Source: Ctenosaura bakeri (lineage: Eukaryota; Chordata; Lepidosauria; Squamata; Iguanidae). Taken from it: a stretch of 64,000 bases of DNA. The notes under the pieces are model-generated. The model worked only from the letters and a program-made list of their open reading frames with translations. It did no database searches and was not told where the DNA came from. The stretch lies in assembly GCA_948474755.1 (NCBI GenBank), contig CAOLHI010000146.1, positions 434,001-498,000 of the forward strand, read 5' to 3'. Shown here piece after piece: positions 34,041 to 45,380 of the stretch (positions within the stretch are counted from its first letter, which is position 1; each line of letters starts with the position of its first letter). Made by a program: the position numbers and the translations under genes.

Positions 34041-34764
34041 TGTTATGGCTGCATGGCCATGCTGGCTAAGAGGGAAAGCTAGCCAAACACATGCACTGCA
34101 AAACTCGGTCAGGTAAGACCTGAAGGCATAGCCAGGTCACAGTCAGGAAATTGCCTGGGAAATTCCAGTGATAATGATCTTATACTTAGCCTTCAATGGC
34201 TCAACCTCTAAAAACAATAGCACCTGTGATATTCCCACAGGACAGCTGATTTAGTCTCCCTTCCTCTGATCATCAACTTCCCTTTTGTCTTCACACCTGC
34301 CCAGCAATCAAGGAGCTATCCCATTAGCTTTTTGTCACCTAACACTAAAACCATTAGTCCATTCTGGACCCCATTGTTTGTGCTGTTGGACATCCATTAA
34401 CACTTTTGCCCTCCAGGCAGAAAAAGAATATTTAAAACCCAGTTTTGGGCTAGCCAACTCTCAATACACTGGTTGCTGGTCATCACTCTGCAGCTCTGAT
34501 CTCTGTTTGTGTACTATCCTTGGATTCCTAGTCTAAGCCACATCACTCTTCGCCTCTCTGTTGGACTGGTAAATATAATCCACTTTGCCCTAAACTCTCA
34601 CCATCTAAACTTTTCCTCTCTTTTCCTTCAGCCAGCCTTGTGTGACTGGGAGACTATTTGCATCTTGTGTGTGTATGATTGTCAATTCCCCTAACTAAAA
34701 ACAAGCTTACTTTTGAATCTCCAGCTGGTTCTTCCCTTTCCTAGGTGTAAAAGATCTCATAACG
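34041..34764 (+). mobile_element. Probable solo LTR (retrotransposon or endogenous retrovirus)
   Basis: It starts tgttatgg and ends ctcataacg, near-inverse ends of the TG...CA type with the last base changed. A TATA-like 'gaatatttaaaacccag' lies about 390 bp in. The right part is pyrimidine-rich and of even composition, unlike the flanks. The flanking bases tactc and ttacc are only loosely alike, so no clear target duplication remains. No primer-binding site or gag/pol frame follows, hence 'solo'. The plus frames at 34,285-34,536 and 34,509-34,694 lie inside it and are not genes. Confidence 0.42.
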
Positions 34765-35646
34765 TTACCCTTTCACAAGCCTCCTCTTTGAACTAATATT
34801 CCCCACCTTTTCATGGAGGCAATGGCATCATGGGGGGACTGCCGAGTCACCTACGTTTTGGAGTAACAATAAGTTGACCAATTCCTGAATCTGAATGCAC
34901 TGTAGGCCCAGTCTATTCAGCTGTAACTAATATAGCGTGGCATTTTCCAGCAAAATGTAGTCTGTGCCCATTCTTGCTAAACACATAGTCCCACACTCAC
35001 TGCTGGGTCCACAAGTATATGATTGCTGTGTGGTTGCTGATGTCAGTTAATGCTTCTGTGCATTCAACTTCCAAGTTTTGGCATGCAGACACATTTTGAC
35101 TCTACAAATGTTGCTAGAAAGATGTTCCTTCTCTTCCTTCCTTGCTCGTCTCAGAGTGGAAGTGGAAGATTACTCTCAGAGAAACACCCTGCCACCTATC
35201 CCACTGATTGTTGTATATACTATATTTTATTGTCTATGTTAATATGTTTAATTTTAATCTATATATCCATCTGTCTATCATTTATCTAATTTATATCTTA
35301 TCCTTCTCTCAGCATGGGATCATTTTTGGGCAGGCATATGCTGTATACTTCCCCTAAGGAAGGGCTTTTTCAGAAGTGGCTCCCTTTCTTTTAAACTCTT
35401 ATCTCATGATAGTGTAACTTGTCTTTTCTTCTGTGCAAGGTAAAGACCATTCCATTTGCCTTAGATTTTAGTTCTGTCCATTTTAAAGGAGTTCTAGTGA
35501 TATATTTGATCTAGTCAGTCTCAGCATTCTATGTTTCAATTTTTATTGGAGTTTAGCATCTGCATTTTCAGTGCATTTTCCCACTCAGTGAGGATTGTTT
35601 TCTGAATATTTCAATCCTAAATTTTCCAAATAAAAATAAACAGCAA
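34765..35646. other. Intergenic stretch
   Basis: No gene or clear repeat recognised. 35,222-35,300 is pyrimidine- and AT-rich. Confidence 0.35.
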
Positions 35647-35750
35647 AGTGGAGCTCTACAGATATTGTGGTAACTCCCATCATTCCTCACTATTGGCTAT
35701 GCTGACTAGGATTGATGGGACCTGCTAAAACACGACTGGAATCCCTGGCT
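35647..35750. repeat. Palindromic 'ccagatgttg' repeat, degraded
   Basis: It reads ggagctctacagatattgtg, then 'aactcccatcattcctcact' and 'tgctgactaggattgatggg', the core of the 26,691 family. Confidence 0.5.
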
Positions 35751-35837
35751 TAATCATGATCTCATTGATTTAGGCAGGAGAGGGGTAAGCGTACACTTTA
35801 CTTCCCACTGATATCAAAGTACTTTAAATAAAGTGCT

Positions 35838-35935
35838 CAGCTAGGTAGATTGATCCCATAGATGTTTTGAGCCCTATTTAGGAGAAAAGCAGAATATAAA
35901 TCTATCAAACAAATAAATACTAAAATAAAATAAGG
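35838..35935 (+). repeat. L2-like 3' tail fragment
   Basis: It contains 'tttgagccctatttaggaga' and 'aaagcagaatataaat', followed by AAATAAATA-type sequence. This is the plus-strand L2 3' end. Confidence 0.5.
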
Positions 35936-37236
35936 ATTTGAACAAGCAGTATCACTGAAAATAATATTCCATGACAACATATTTTTTGTTCAAAGTTAAG
36001 GGAAAGAAAGAAATCAGGCCAATTTTTTTTTGGACTAATAGCTTTGCTACTGGTAACAGTGAAATTTCCAGCTTAAGGACACAGTAAAAGGAGGCATATT
36101 AGCAAAGTGAGGAGTAATTTTCTACTCATCCCAGAACTGATCCAAAAATCACAAACACCGTGATTAATATTTCAAAGAGTTTGACACTTATTCATTACTG
36201 TGAAAATATATTTCACAGAAGACAGTTGTGAACTTTCTGTTATTTTAATTCATGATTTTATCCTTCATATATTTCCTTGCTCAAACAAATAGGAACACTA
36301 CTTTTAACCCAAGACTTCAAATGTAAAAATATTGTAGAACAGCCTATATTTCTGCCTGGTCTCAGATCTCAACCAAAGTCTTTGATCACCCAAAACGTTC
36401 AAAGTTGGGGGGCAATATCTTAAGGACAAGGTTACTCTACAGATAAGTGTTGAATTCCCACATCCATATCCAGCTTGGATCAGAAAGATACTTACTATTC
36501 AATCATAATAATTATATTGGCATGTTCAGCTTATTTTTATTAAGTATGCTTAAGATTTCTCTCACTACAGAGTTAAAACTGTGTCTTTATGAAGATTCAC
36601 TAACCTGTAAAATGATAGTAGAATGTAATTTCGTGATATATATTTTAAATAAACCAGTTCAAACAACATGTGGTGACAAGGAATATGCAAAGCCTGTCTC
36701 TTTATTTCTATATTCTCCCATGCTGGCATTGCATATTTGGTGTACTTATCAGAAAGTGCAATTTTTACAATACAGATTTCAAACTGCTGTATGCAGGTTT
36801 CCATGGTTGACAACACTGTGTGGGCAACATCAATAAAGAGTAAGGCAAGGACTACATCTTTAGTTCTAGCAAACTATTAAAGATTTTAATTTGGGCTTTA
36901 TAGTGTGAACTTAGACTGGATTTTCAAGATGAGTCAGTTAAGAGGCTTTGAGATGATGAGAAGAACCATTTACAAATAACTCTCTTGTCTATTTTTAACT
37001 ACAGAAAATTGATAAGCATCTAGGCTTTCATAGTTCCCAATGAGTCCACGTTGTAATAGCACTGTTGGAAGTAGCTAGTTGAGCGTACAGATGAGTTATT
37101 GAGTGGACACTTAAATGAAAGCCAATCTCATACCAATGAGTATTTTTGCATTAAGGTAGTGTAGCAGTGCTGAATGCCAACCAGCTACAATGGAATCCAA
37201 TGGAAACTAGTTCAGAGGTTGAGAATATGTTGGATT
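35936..37236. other. AT-rich intergenic stretch
   Basis: A 129-codon plus frame at 36,447-36,836 is longish for AT-rich DNA, but it has no known domain and no supporting splice or start context. I see no gene. Confidence 0.35.
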
Positions 37237-37293
37237 ATATGTGCTTTACCCTGGAGTCTTAGCCTGGAAGAAAGGCAGGATATAAATAAAATA
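37237..37293 (+). repeat. L2-like 3' tail fragment
   Basis: It reads 'taccctggagtcttagcctg' and 'gaaaggcaggatataaataa', the short plus-strand end of the L2 family. Confidence 0.55.
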
Positions 37294-38168
37294 CCCAGCA
37301 TGTTAAGGGGGATGGGATGACAGAATTCTCACTCAAAATATATTACAGATATTGAATAAGAAAATGGGAAGAATATGTAGTATACAGATAACTGAAAGCT
37401 TTTTCTTATACATATTTCATTAAGTGTTATATACCAGTCTAAAGGTTGGGATCATATTAGTGCAGAAATAATTGCACAAGAAGTCATACTTTCTCAGAGA
37501 TGGTATAAATCCAATTCCTACTGCAGCCAATCATTCTACACACTCACATACACAACCCCCATTCTTACTTTAGACTTGGTTGTTGACAAGCTAACCAACC
37601 ACTGCACAAGGCTAAGGCCAGGGCAATCACTGTTCAATCAGTCAGGCAACTGTGGGGTTCAGCATATGCTAAAGGATATATGATTTTGGTCAAAAGAATG
37701 TGAGGCATTTTGCTACCCAACTGGCAAAATTTTCAAACTTCAAGAATTATTGAGTAGTAGATTACGTTATATTATCCATTTGGGATGGAGAATGGAACAA
37801 CCATCAAATGATATATCATATGATATAGCTAGGTGTAGTGGCAATATAGCCCTAGGGGTTTCAACTAGAAAGTAACCAAACTAAGCTCAGCAAGTAAGTG
37901 TTTACAGAAATGGAACTTAAACGTCAAATGTTGACAATGTGCCATTGCCAAGATCCTACTTCTAAGTAGACTATGTTGTTCGCTATAGCTCTCAAAATGA
38001 ATGCCATGCTGACAAAGTCAGCCAGAAATTTGGATGTCTAAGCAAAATATTAAAATGGCAGCTGTATGCAACATCAGGACAAAGAAGGGGATCTAGCATC
38101 CACCTTAGAATTCCTGTCATAAACTAATGATATGATTTAAAGTCAAAGGCTTTCACAGCCAGAATCCA
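37294..38168. other. Intergenic stretch
   Basis: No gene or clear repeat recognised. Confidence 0.35.
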
Positions 38169-38298
38169 TAGGCTGTTGTGGGTTTTCTGGGCTTTGAGGC
38201 TGTGTTCCATTAGTATTTTCTCCTGACGTTTCACCTGCATCTGTGGCTGGTGTCTTCAGAGGATCTGGTGCAAAGCCCGGAAAACCCACAACAACCTA
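38169..38298. repeat. Dispersed reptile repeat with 28-bp inverted ends
   Basis: The left arm 38,169-38,196 (taggctgttgtgggttttct...) and right arm 38,271-38,298 match at 26 of 28 positions. Between them is 'tctcctgacgtttcacctgc' and 'atctgtggctggtgtcttca', wording I recall from a very common squamate and turtle repeat. I am not sure of its class. Confidence 0.7.
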
Positions 38299-38939
38299 AT
38301 GATACAATTATTGAATACCACTTTAATAACATGACAGTCAATATTTACATTTTATATAGTGCTTTAGAGCATTACCAAGAACTTCATTTAAAGCAATAAC
38401 CATAGTGATGAAGGTATTATTGCAGAAAATAATATTTCCCCAAGTTCAAAGTGCTGTGGTTTGTGTAATAGGAAAAAAATTATGTTCTTACTGTAGAAAT
38501 TCTGTCTTGAACTGCAAACAATGAAAAAGTAAACACTTGTTTATTGTACAAAAGCCAAGTTATTCAAAAAGGATCTGAAAAAAATTCATTATGTTGATTT
38601 CACACTAGTGATGTCTATGAAAGCAAATGCAATTTGAGAAGCAGTGGCTTTTCAAAGAGTTGAATTACCTCATGAAATCCTTTACAACCTAAGCCTTAAG
38701 AATGTTTCTGTTTGTTTGGGAAGGGTTTGTTGTTGTTTTTTCCTTTAAGTTCAGTATGTCTTACTACTTTATACCTCAGAGTAAAAGCTCCAGTTTATAC
38801 AAAGTTAAATTTGTATTCTTTAGATATATCCTACAGCAGCTGTTCATTGTATCTTGGAGCCTTATCAAAGAGTCTTCAAAGAGAAATCACTTGCACAAAG
38901 ACAGCTGTTTGATAACATGGAAGGGCAGTCAGAGAAGCT
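38299..38939. other. Intergenic stretch
   Basis: No gene or clear repeat. Overlapping plus frames at 38,702-38,950 are not recognised. Confidence 0.35.
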
Positions 38940-39240
38940 TCCACACCTAGGAGGGAGAAATACCCTGTGATGACAGTTGTTGGTGTTGGATGAGTCAGAC
39001 TGCTATCCTGGCCCTCCAGCCTTTAATCAGATTTATAATCAACGTGACAAAGCTTTATTTGCCATGCAACAATGCTTTGCTTTAGCACAAACCCTCTGGT
39101 CAAATTGACCCAGACGGCTTCCTAGCATGCTGAGCACTGGGAAGGTTTTCATTAAAGTATTCCCACAGTGTATCAGCATGGATGTCCGAATGACAGTGAC
39201 TGACCCAGCTGCTTTCCAAATTCTGTGATCATGTCAAGCA
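38940..39240. other. Candidate conserved noncoding element (non-repeat)
   Basis: The stretch is unique-looking, of balanced composition and free of simple repeats or transposon ends. It holds homeodomain- and AP-1-like words, such as cagatttataatcaa and gatgagtcaga. A poly-A run (39,244-39,261) bounds it on the right. The enhancer call is inference. Confidence 0.22.
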
Positions 39241-42200
39241 TCCTAAAAAAAAAAAAAAAAAGTATCTTCTGGATCGAACTTCTGGATGGGATTCACATAC
39301 ATCTGTACAATGCATCTTTATCAAAGTTATAGCAAACTAAAGTCCTTCACTACTCCTGTTGAGGGAGAAAGTATACAAAATCTTTTTTCAAAAAAATATA
39401 GTGGGTGAAAAGGATAATGAATAACGCTGCCATTTCCTCTTCTATACATGCAAAGTAAACAGAGACTGGAGAATTTACTTTTGTCATCTGATTACTTCCA
39501 GAATCTCCCAGCCATATTCATGCCATTTTCTACTATTTTCTTTTTGTTTGCTTTTCACCTGGTCAGTGCTTGGACAGCTCCACATGTTCCAGATTGATGC
39601 ATTAGCTAAATAATCTACACTTTAGACCTTCCAATTATTAGCGATTTCTAAATACAAAGAAAACATAATTGTCTTTGGAATAATGCACACATTTTGGTAA
39701 TCCTATAAAGCCTCCTAAAGCTGACAAAATTTAGAACCTCAGAGTGTCTTAAAGCAAATACTGGCTAGCTCTAGGTTTCATGCTGGTAAACATGCCACAT
39801 GTCTCAAAAAGCAAAACAAAACCACATGCAATTAGCCATTTGTGCAACACGGTACCCATACAATCTGAGATAATTTTTAATATTGGGGAAATCCTCACTT
39901 TGAACAAAGAGGGCTCCAAATATTTGTGTGCAATCAAAAGCTCTAAAAAACTTTGATACAGTATAGGCCCGGGGGAGAGGGTACTACTTGGTCTTTGTAG
40001 ATGCTCATTTTTCCTTACCACGCAGGAACATTGCATATGTCTCCAGTCTTTCTGCACTTTCACGTAGCTATACTGAAGAGACAGGCCAGCACAGAAAGAA
40101 AAGGAAAAGAGATAGCGTACATACACACTGAAGGCATGCATCAGGTCAGTTAGATCCTGCAAGTATATTAAGGTTTCACTGCAGCATTAAAGGGTTCAGC
40201 TGGTCTGACATGGTCACATAATGAAAAGACTACAGCATTCAGGTCTTTTGCCTATTGCTCTTAGACTTCAGAGCATGGCGGTCTGATCTATGTGTTAATA
40301 ATGCAGAACTCTCTGATTCTGAATAGTGAGAAGTATATTTTTAGAACAGCTATCCAGCTAAAAGAGGACAGTGACTTTCAGGAGCATACCAGGACATGCA
40401 AGGAAAAAGGCAAAAATAAGAATATACTATTTATAATAGCTGTGGAATTACTTTCTTAATAATGTCATTACCACACATTTGCAACCAGAAGTTGCATAAT
40501 ATATGCCCATATATGCTTTGATAAATGTTATAGTTAGTGTACCATTATATATATTGTTGGCAAAGTACTTTGATTTCAGAAGTGGCATAGAGGTACTAAG
40601 GCTACAGAGATACTATGAATCTTTTCAATGTTTGTTTTGCTTTCGAAGCTCTCTACTTGTGGTTATAGCATAGGACTAAAAAATTGCCCCATTGCAAACA
40701 GTGAAAGAATTCATTGTATCACTTTACAAATTCAACTAGTGAGTTACAAAATTTTAGCCAAAATGGAGTCAATGAGAAACAAAAAGGAAGTATGAACAAG
40801 GGTGAGGAGACCCCTAGGTTTGAAGAGTTATTTTGGAAAACAGAAAGACACCTCCCCTTCCCTGAGACAACTCTTTGAAAAATAAATCCAGAACAGTACA
40901 ATGAGGACTGACCCTGGCCAGTGTCTATATAATGCTGAATGCATAATGGAAACAAATAAAAACCCAGGGAGAGATGAAATAGGATGGAGTTTCCTTGAAA
41001 AGGGCTTAGCTGGCTGAAACTTTTTGTGAGACTTCACTATTCAACATTTTGTTGCAAACCCAGCTTGTATTTGTGCTGTTTCTGAAATCTAAATGGCTAG
41101 GCCCAATTTTACATATGGTGACATACTATCTCTATGAACACTTGAAGCTTTCCCATTATTTGTAATTATATCAAACTCAAGATCTATTTCCTTCACTCCC
41201 CTCCCTAACTTGGTTTTAGTGTTACTCTTTACAAACTCTATGAAAACTGTATCTGAGCTGAGTGACAATACACCTGTGTTATAATATCCTTCATTTTGTT
41301 TGACAAATGAAAACAGAATTCTAATTAAATGACTATCTGCCCTTTTCAATCTCTGTTAGCAATAATAGTAAAATTGTAAGGGTATGATTATTTTTTTGTC
41401 TTTCTTCTTGCTTCTCTCATCTTCCTTTTCTTTTACTATCTCACAGAGCACATATTGATTTATATGGGTTGAATATAGCCATTGATAGAAATAATTTCAT
41501 AAAGCTGAACCTAATAAATGACTCATATTTACCATAACAAACTGTTATCTCAAATAACATTCTAAATGCACTGAGACCCAGTTCAGATTCTTCTGCAGAA
41601 TTCTGCAGTCCTCATAGGTAATCAGCTTGAGTCATCAGCCTTTTCCTCCTAAAATAATCTTGGTTCCAAGATTTTACATGATTTCTTCTAGGTATCTCGT
41701 AGAGGAGAATTTTTTTTTAAAGTGTCAGAAGCATCCCTTTACACTATAGATTTTCTCTTCTAGTTGTCACCAGAAGACTATACAGTCATTACAGAGCTTT
41801 TGTCTAAAATACTTTTAGCAAACTAGATGTTTGAAATCACCTACTCCAGAGTATTTCCACTGGCAATTAGCCTTCTGCATAGGATGTCCATACAGCAGTG
41901 CTTAGTGTTAATATTTGCCCAAACCAAGTCTTTAAAGAAGAATTGCACCCTGAAAACCAAACAAATGAAGTTATTTGCATTGCTTCCCATATACTTATAG
42001 GACTGGAAGGGAGCAGATGATCAAGAAGGCCAGGCTTCTGCCCCAAAGCCAGAGCCTACACTCCCACCCCACAGCCACAATTAGCCCACATAAAGGACAC
42101 ATAAAAGGAAAACAGCACCCACCACATCATCATGTGTGACCCAGTGATGTGACTTTATATCCACTTTTATTCATTGAACAATATCTTCCTTTTTTGTTTA

Positions 42201-42899
42201 TAGAAATTTTTGAGGATGTTTGACAGCTAAAATGGAAACTAAGAGGAGAAAAACACAAGTATTCTGGATAGATCTCTGCCAGATTCATTTTCTCTCTAAT
42301 CCACATTTTTATTATCTCAAGCCCTTTTTTTCAAATTCAAGAAGAAAGTTTGAAAGTTCTTATCAAAAATGAAACAACTGACATTCTCACCTCTCTCTAA
42401 CTGATATGCATTCATCCTTGATGGACATACAACCTATATTTTGATTTCATGGTATATAATGGGAAATATATTCACACATGGACTTCTCTCTTTGGAAATT
42501 TTAAGAAGACATGTAATTTTATCAGTATTGCTTCTTAATCAGGTCCAGGGAATTGAGGGTTATTGCTTAGATCTCACAGGAAGAAGCTCCCAAATTACTG
42601 GTGAGTCACATCTACCCAACTTTAGTTAATATGAAGTCTGATAGTTTTAATTTCTTCCTTTTGTATATTTTCAACCATGCCTGGTATTTAGAAGAGAATT
42701 CCAAAACAAAATCCCTTGAAAGTGTGCCTATATAAACCAGGTGACACAATTTCTTCTCCATTTTAATCTTCAAAACATCTCAAGTATTTTTTTTGGTGGA
42801 GATGAATATTATATTTGTTGTTTGTTAAATTTGTTATATTATTTTGTTATATTTAAATTTGTTAAATTTGTTCTATTATTTGTTAAAAAAATTATTTGT
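39241..42899. other. Long intergenic stretch without recognised gene
   Basis: I could not identify exons, RNA genes or clear transposons. The largest frame (39,749-40,162 minus, 137 codons) has no recognisable motif and no conserved residues. Much of this stretch looks single-copy and could hold regulatory sequence of the gene starting at the CpG island. Confidence 0.35.
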
Positions 42900-42990
42900 A
42901 ATTTGTGACTTGTAACGATTTTAAAATGTTTTAGTTAGCTGCCTCGGACTCCAGCAAGCAGGGTGAGCCATAAACTAAGTAAAATTATAA
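42900..42990 (+). repeat. L2-like 3' tail fragment (tentative)
   Basis: It has the layout 'aacgattttaaaatgtttta', then 'gctgcctcggactccagcaa' and 'gggtgagccataaac', roughly the plus-strand L2 3' end. Confidence 0.3.
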
Positions 42991-43010
42991 TAATGCACCT
43001 AACAGGCAAG

Positions 43011-43191
43011 AGGCCATTTCCTCACTAGCCTGTTATAGCGTGATGATTCCACTTTCAACCTCCTCTGGAATCCTGGGGTTTGCAGTTTCGGGAGGGCCGT
43101 CCGGCCCCTCCCGAAACTGCAAACCCCAGGATTCCAGAGGAGGTTGAAAGTGGAATCATCACGCTATAACAGGCTAGTGTGGAAATGGCCT
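43011..43191. mobile_element. Near-perfect palindromic foldback MITE, copy A
   Basis: The left arm runs from aggccatttcctcactagcc through 'cctggggtttgcagtttcgg' to the centre near 43,100. The right arm is its reverse complement, ending 'ggctagtgtggaaatggcct'. The arms are about 88 bp with only a few mismatches and almost no loop. It has no coding capacity. It lies about 600 bp upstream of the CpG island and 400 bp from copy B. Confidence 0.92.
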
Positions 43192-43593
43192 CTGCTTCCC
43201 TTTTACCTCTTTGTGAAATCGGGATAGTTTAAAATGTGCTTCGCTTTTTGGTACTCACATCCCCTTCCACACTCTCTCTGAAGAACACTCATGGGTGAAG
43301 GTCTCCCATTCTCCACCCTGCCTCAGTGACTGTTAGTGCAGACTGAATGGATTAGCCACGCAAAACGAATTCTTGTAAAGGGGTTATTTTTTTAAAAAAA
43401 AAAAGTTTTCCCTTTTGGGGGAGTCTGATTGCTTTGAAAAAAGATACGTGCACCTCCTTAATTTAATCCCATCCCACCCGCTCCTCTCTGATGGGCCCAG
43501 AATAATGTGCAAGGATAGACTTCTAAAAACCTGGCTTGTCTGTCTGTTGCCTTTACCAGGCAGTCTCAACTTTATTTCACTCCCCATCTTCTT
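43192..43593. other. Spacer between the twin palindromes
   Basis: No gene recognised. It has a T/A run at 43,385-43,404. Overlapping frames on both strands here are chance. Confidence 0.35.
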
Positions 43594-43777
43594 AGGCCAT
43601 TTCCGCGCTAGACTTTTAATAGCGCGATGATTCCACTTTCAACAGCCTATGGAATCCTGGGGTTTGCAGTTTCGGGAGGGGCCGACTGGCCCCTCCCGAA
43701 ACTGCAAACCCCAGGATTCCATAGGCTGTTGAAAGCGGAATCATCGCGCTATTAACAGTCTAGTGCGGAAATGGCCT
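43594..43777. mobile_element. Near-perfect palindromic foldback MITE, copy B, with TTA flanks
   Basis: The arms begin ggccatttccgcgctagact and end 'agtctagtgcggaaatggcc', and meet at 'gaggggccgactggcccctc'. Taking ggcc...ggcc as the ends, TTA flanks both sides (43,592-43,594 and 43,777-43,779). A TTA duplication is typical of PIF/Harbinger elements. It is the least diverged copy of the family here, so probably the youngest. Confidence 0.92.
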
Positions 43778-44099
43778 TAGTTTAACTAGAGGGTTCGAGA
43801 TAGACTGCCTCTGCGATCCACGCGTAAGATACCCCCCGTTCCATTCCTCTCTCTCACCCGTCTGCTTTCCCGGGGCAGCCTCCGAGCTGGTTGGTGGAAG
43901 AGAAAGAGGTTAAATCCGACAGAAACTTGGCTAAACCGATGAATGGCGAGGAGAGGAGAGGGAGGGGGAGGGAGGGAGGGGGGAGGGACTGTGACAGGGT
44001 GGAAAGCAAGGAGGGAGGGAGAGAGGGCGAGGGAGGCAGGGAAGGAAGATCGGAGGCTGCGGGTGAAGCTGTGAAAGTCAGCCTCGCAGGCATTGCAGC

Positions 44100-44286
44100 A
44101 GAGCCCCGAACCAGGGAGGGAGAGAGAGAGAGAGAGAGGGGAGACATTTCACAGGGACTCCGGCTTACGCCCGGGAGAGGACGGAGGCCCCGGCGCCGGA
44201 GCTTTGCATCTGCGAGTGCGTGTCTGCGCGCATGTCGCCCTTGGAGGCGTCGGCGGCTTGACAACCAGCCGCTTCCCGGCTAGATT

Positions 44287-44319
<33 letters not shown>

Positions 44320-44685
44320 CGCGACCGACCGGCTGGCTGCGCCCTCTTTCTCCTCCCCGCCCCTCCCACTGGTGTTGCCATTAAGCCGCCGCTCGCCGGA
44401 GCCGTCCGCACTAGAACTAATCGCCGGAGTTCGGGCCCGCTTGGCAGGCAGGCGGTTGGGCGGTTGGGCGGTTAGGCGGTTGGGGAGCCGGCGGTGGCGC
44501 GCGCGCCCCCCCGAGCCCTCCCCCTTCAAACGGACGGACGGACGGAGGGAGGGAGGGAGGGAGAGGCAGCTGGGGAGGCGGACGAGACCAGCGCGCGAGA
44601 GAGGAGAAGCAGCGCTTCCTGGGAAAAAGGGCGACCGCCGCAGCAGGAGTTCCTTCTCTGGGAGCCGGAGGTGTCAGCGAGGGAG
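44100..44685 (+). other. Putative noncoding first exon (5' UTR), start uncertain
   Basis: The right border is the splice donor gggag|gtgagg at 44,685/44,686, a close match to the consensus. The left border is not visible and 44,100 is only a nominal position inside the island. The exon would contain the GA repeats at 44,118-44,140 and 44,286-44,319. An open frame from 44,093 reads into the donor, but its product is a low-complexity Arg/Glu-rich chain with no domain, so I treat the exon as untranslated. A second, weaker donor is ccggag|gtgtca at 44,670/44,671. If the gene is on the other strand, aaag|gtaacc (minus, near 44,910) could serve instead. Confidence 0.35.
44286..44319. repeat. (GA)n microsatellite in CpG island
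   Basis: About 17 GA units with one interruption. A shorter GA run lies at 44,118-44,140. Confidence 0.95.
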
Positions 44686-45380
44686 GTGAGGGCCCGGGCC
44701 GCCGCCACCGTGGCTTTTTTTTCTTCTTTTCCCTCCCTCAGTGGAGGAGGGAGGGAGGGAGGGAAGAGGAGGAGGAGGGACGTGGGAAATGGCCGCGGAG
44801 GTGGTTGGGGGCTCCGCGGAGACACACACGCACTCTCTGAGGCGCTGCTTTGGCAGCCTGACAGACCCAGGACGCCCACGGGAAGGGGGGAATGGATAAT
44901 GTCGGGAAGCGAGGTTACCTTTCGTTCCCTGAGGAGGGAGAGCGAGCGAGCGAGCGAGGGATTATTTCCGGTGGCAGCCAGGTTTTCCCTCTCTCTCTCT
45001 ATCCCCCCCCCCGCTTCCCTGTCTAATCGCATTTGGGTAGATAAAGTTTGGCCAGTAATTGGAAATGGGTGGCAAGGTAGGGAAGGGAAAAGTTTGCACT
45101 CCTCTCCCCGTTTTCTCTGTGCCTTTTGCTGCCTGTAGCCCTCAGGAGCCCCGGCTTCCACCTTTCCCCCCTCCCCTCCCTCCCCTGAATTATTTAGGGA
45201 GCCACAAAGTCTTGTGCGCAGTAGCTGCAGCTTCAGCGGCGGCTCCTCTGCGGGTTTTAGAAGGGAAGGGAAAACCCTGGTGGACTCCAGGGGAGTCCGC
45301 CTTCCTTCTCCCTCCACCCCGAGACTCCTTTTCCTTGCTCGCTCCTTTCGGAACCCTTGATCGCCTGCACGACCTGGCTA

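Larger units (their letters stand above)
43790..45380 (+). promoter_or_regulatory. CpG island promoter of an unidentified gene
   Basis: CpG density and GC content rise sharply at about 43,790 and fall off after about 45,380; nothing comparable exists elsewhere in the window. There is no TATA box in a credible place, as usual for such promoters. It contains purine tracts (GGGA at 43,950-43,990, GA at 44,118-44,140 and 44,286-44,319, GGGA at 44,546-44,565 and 44,745-44,765) that can form G-quadruplexes. The direction (plus) is inferred from the splice donor at 44,686; bidirectional use is possible. Long frames on both strands reflect GC-rich sequence and are not convincing proteins. Confidence 0.82.

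Noticed and set aside
36447..36836. 129-codon plus-strand open frame in AT-rich DNA
   Set aside because: Long for its context, but no domain, no homologue I recognise, and an overlapping minus-strand frame of 83 codons in the same place.
39749..40162. 137-codon minus-strand open frame
   Set aside because: No recognisable family, no start or splice context; composition is as expected for chance.
44093..44689. 198-codon plus-strand open frame running into the splice donor
   Set aside because: It could in theory be a coding first exon, but it is an Arg/Glu/Gly-rich chain encoded partly by GA repeats, with no recognisable motif. A 5' UTR is more likely.
44526..45317. 263-codon minus-strand open frame in the CpG island
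   Set aside because: It is the longest frame in the window but is made of Ser/Pro/Leu/Arg low-complexity sequence from GC-rich purine tracts, overlaps long plus-strand frames, and shows no domain.
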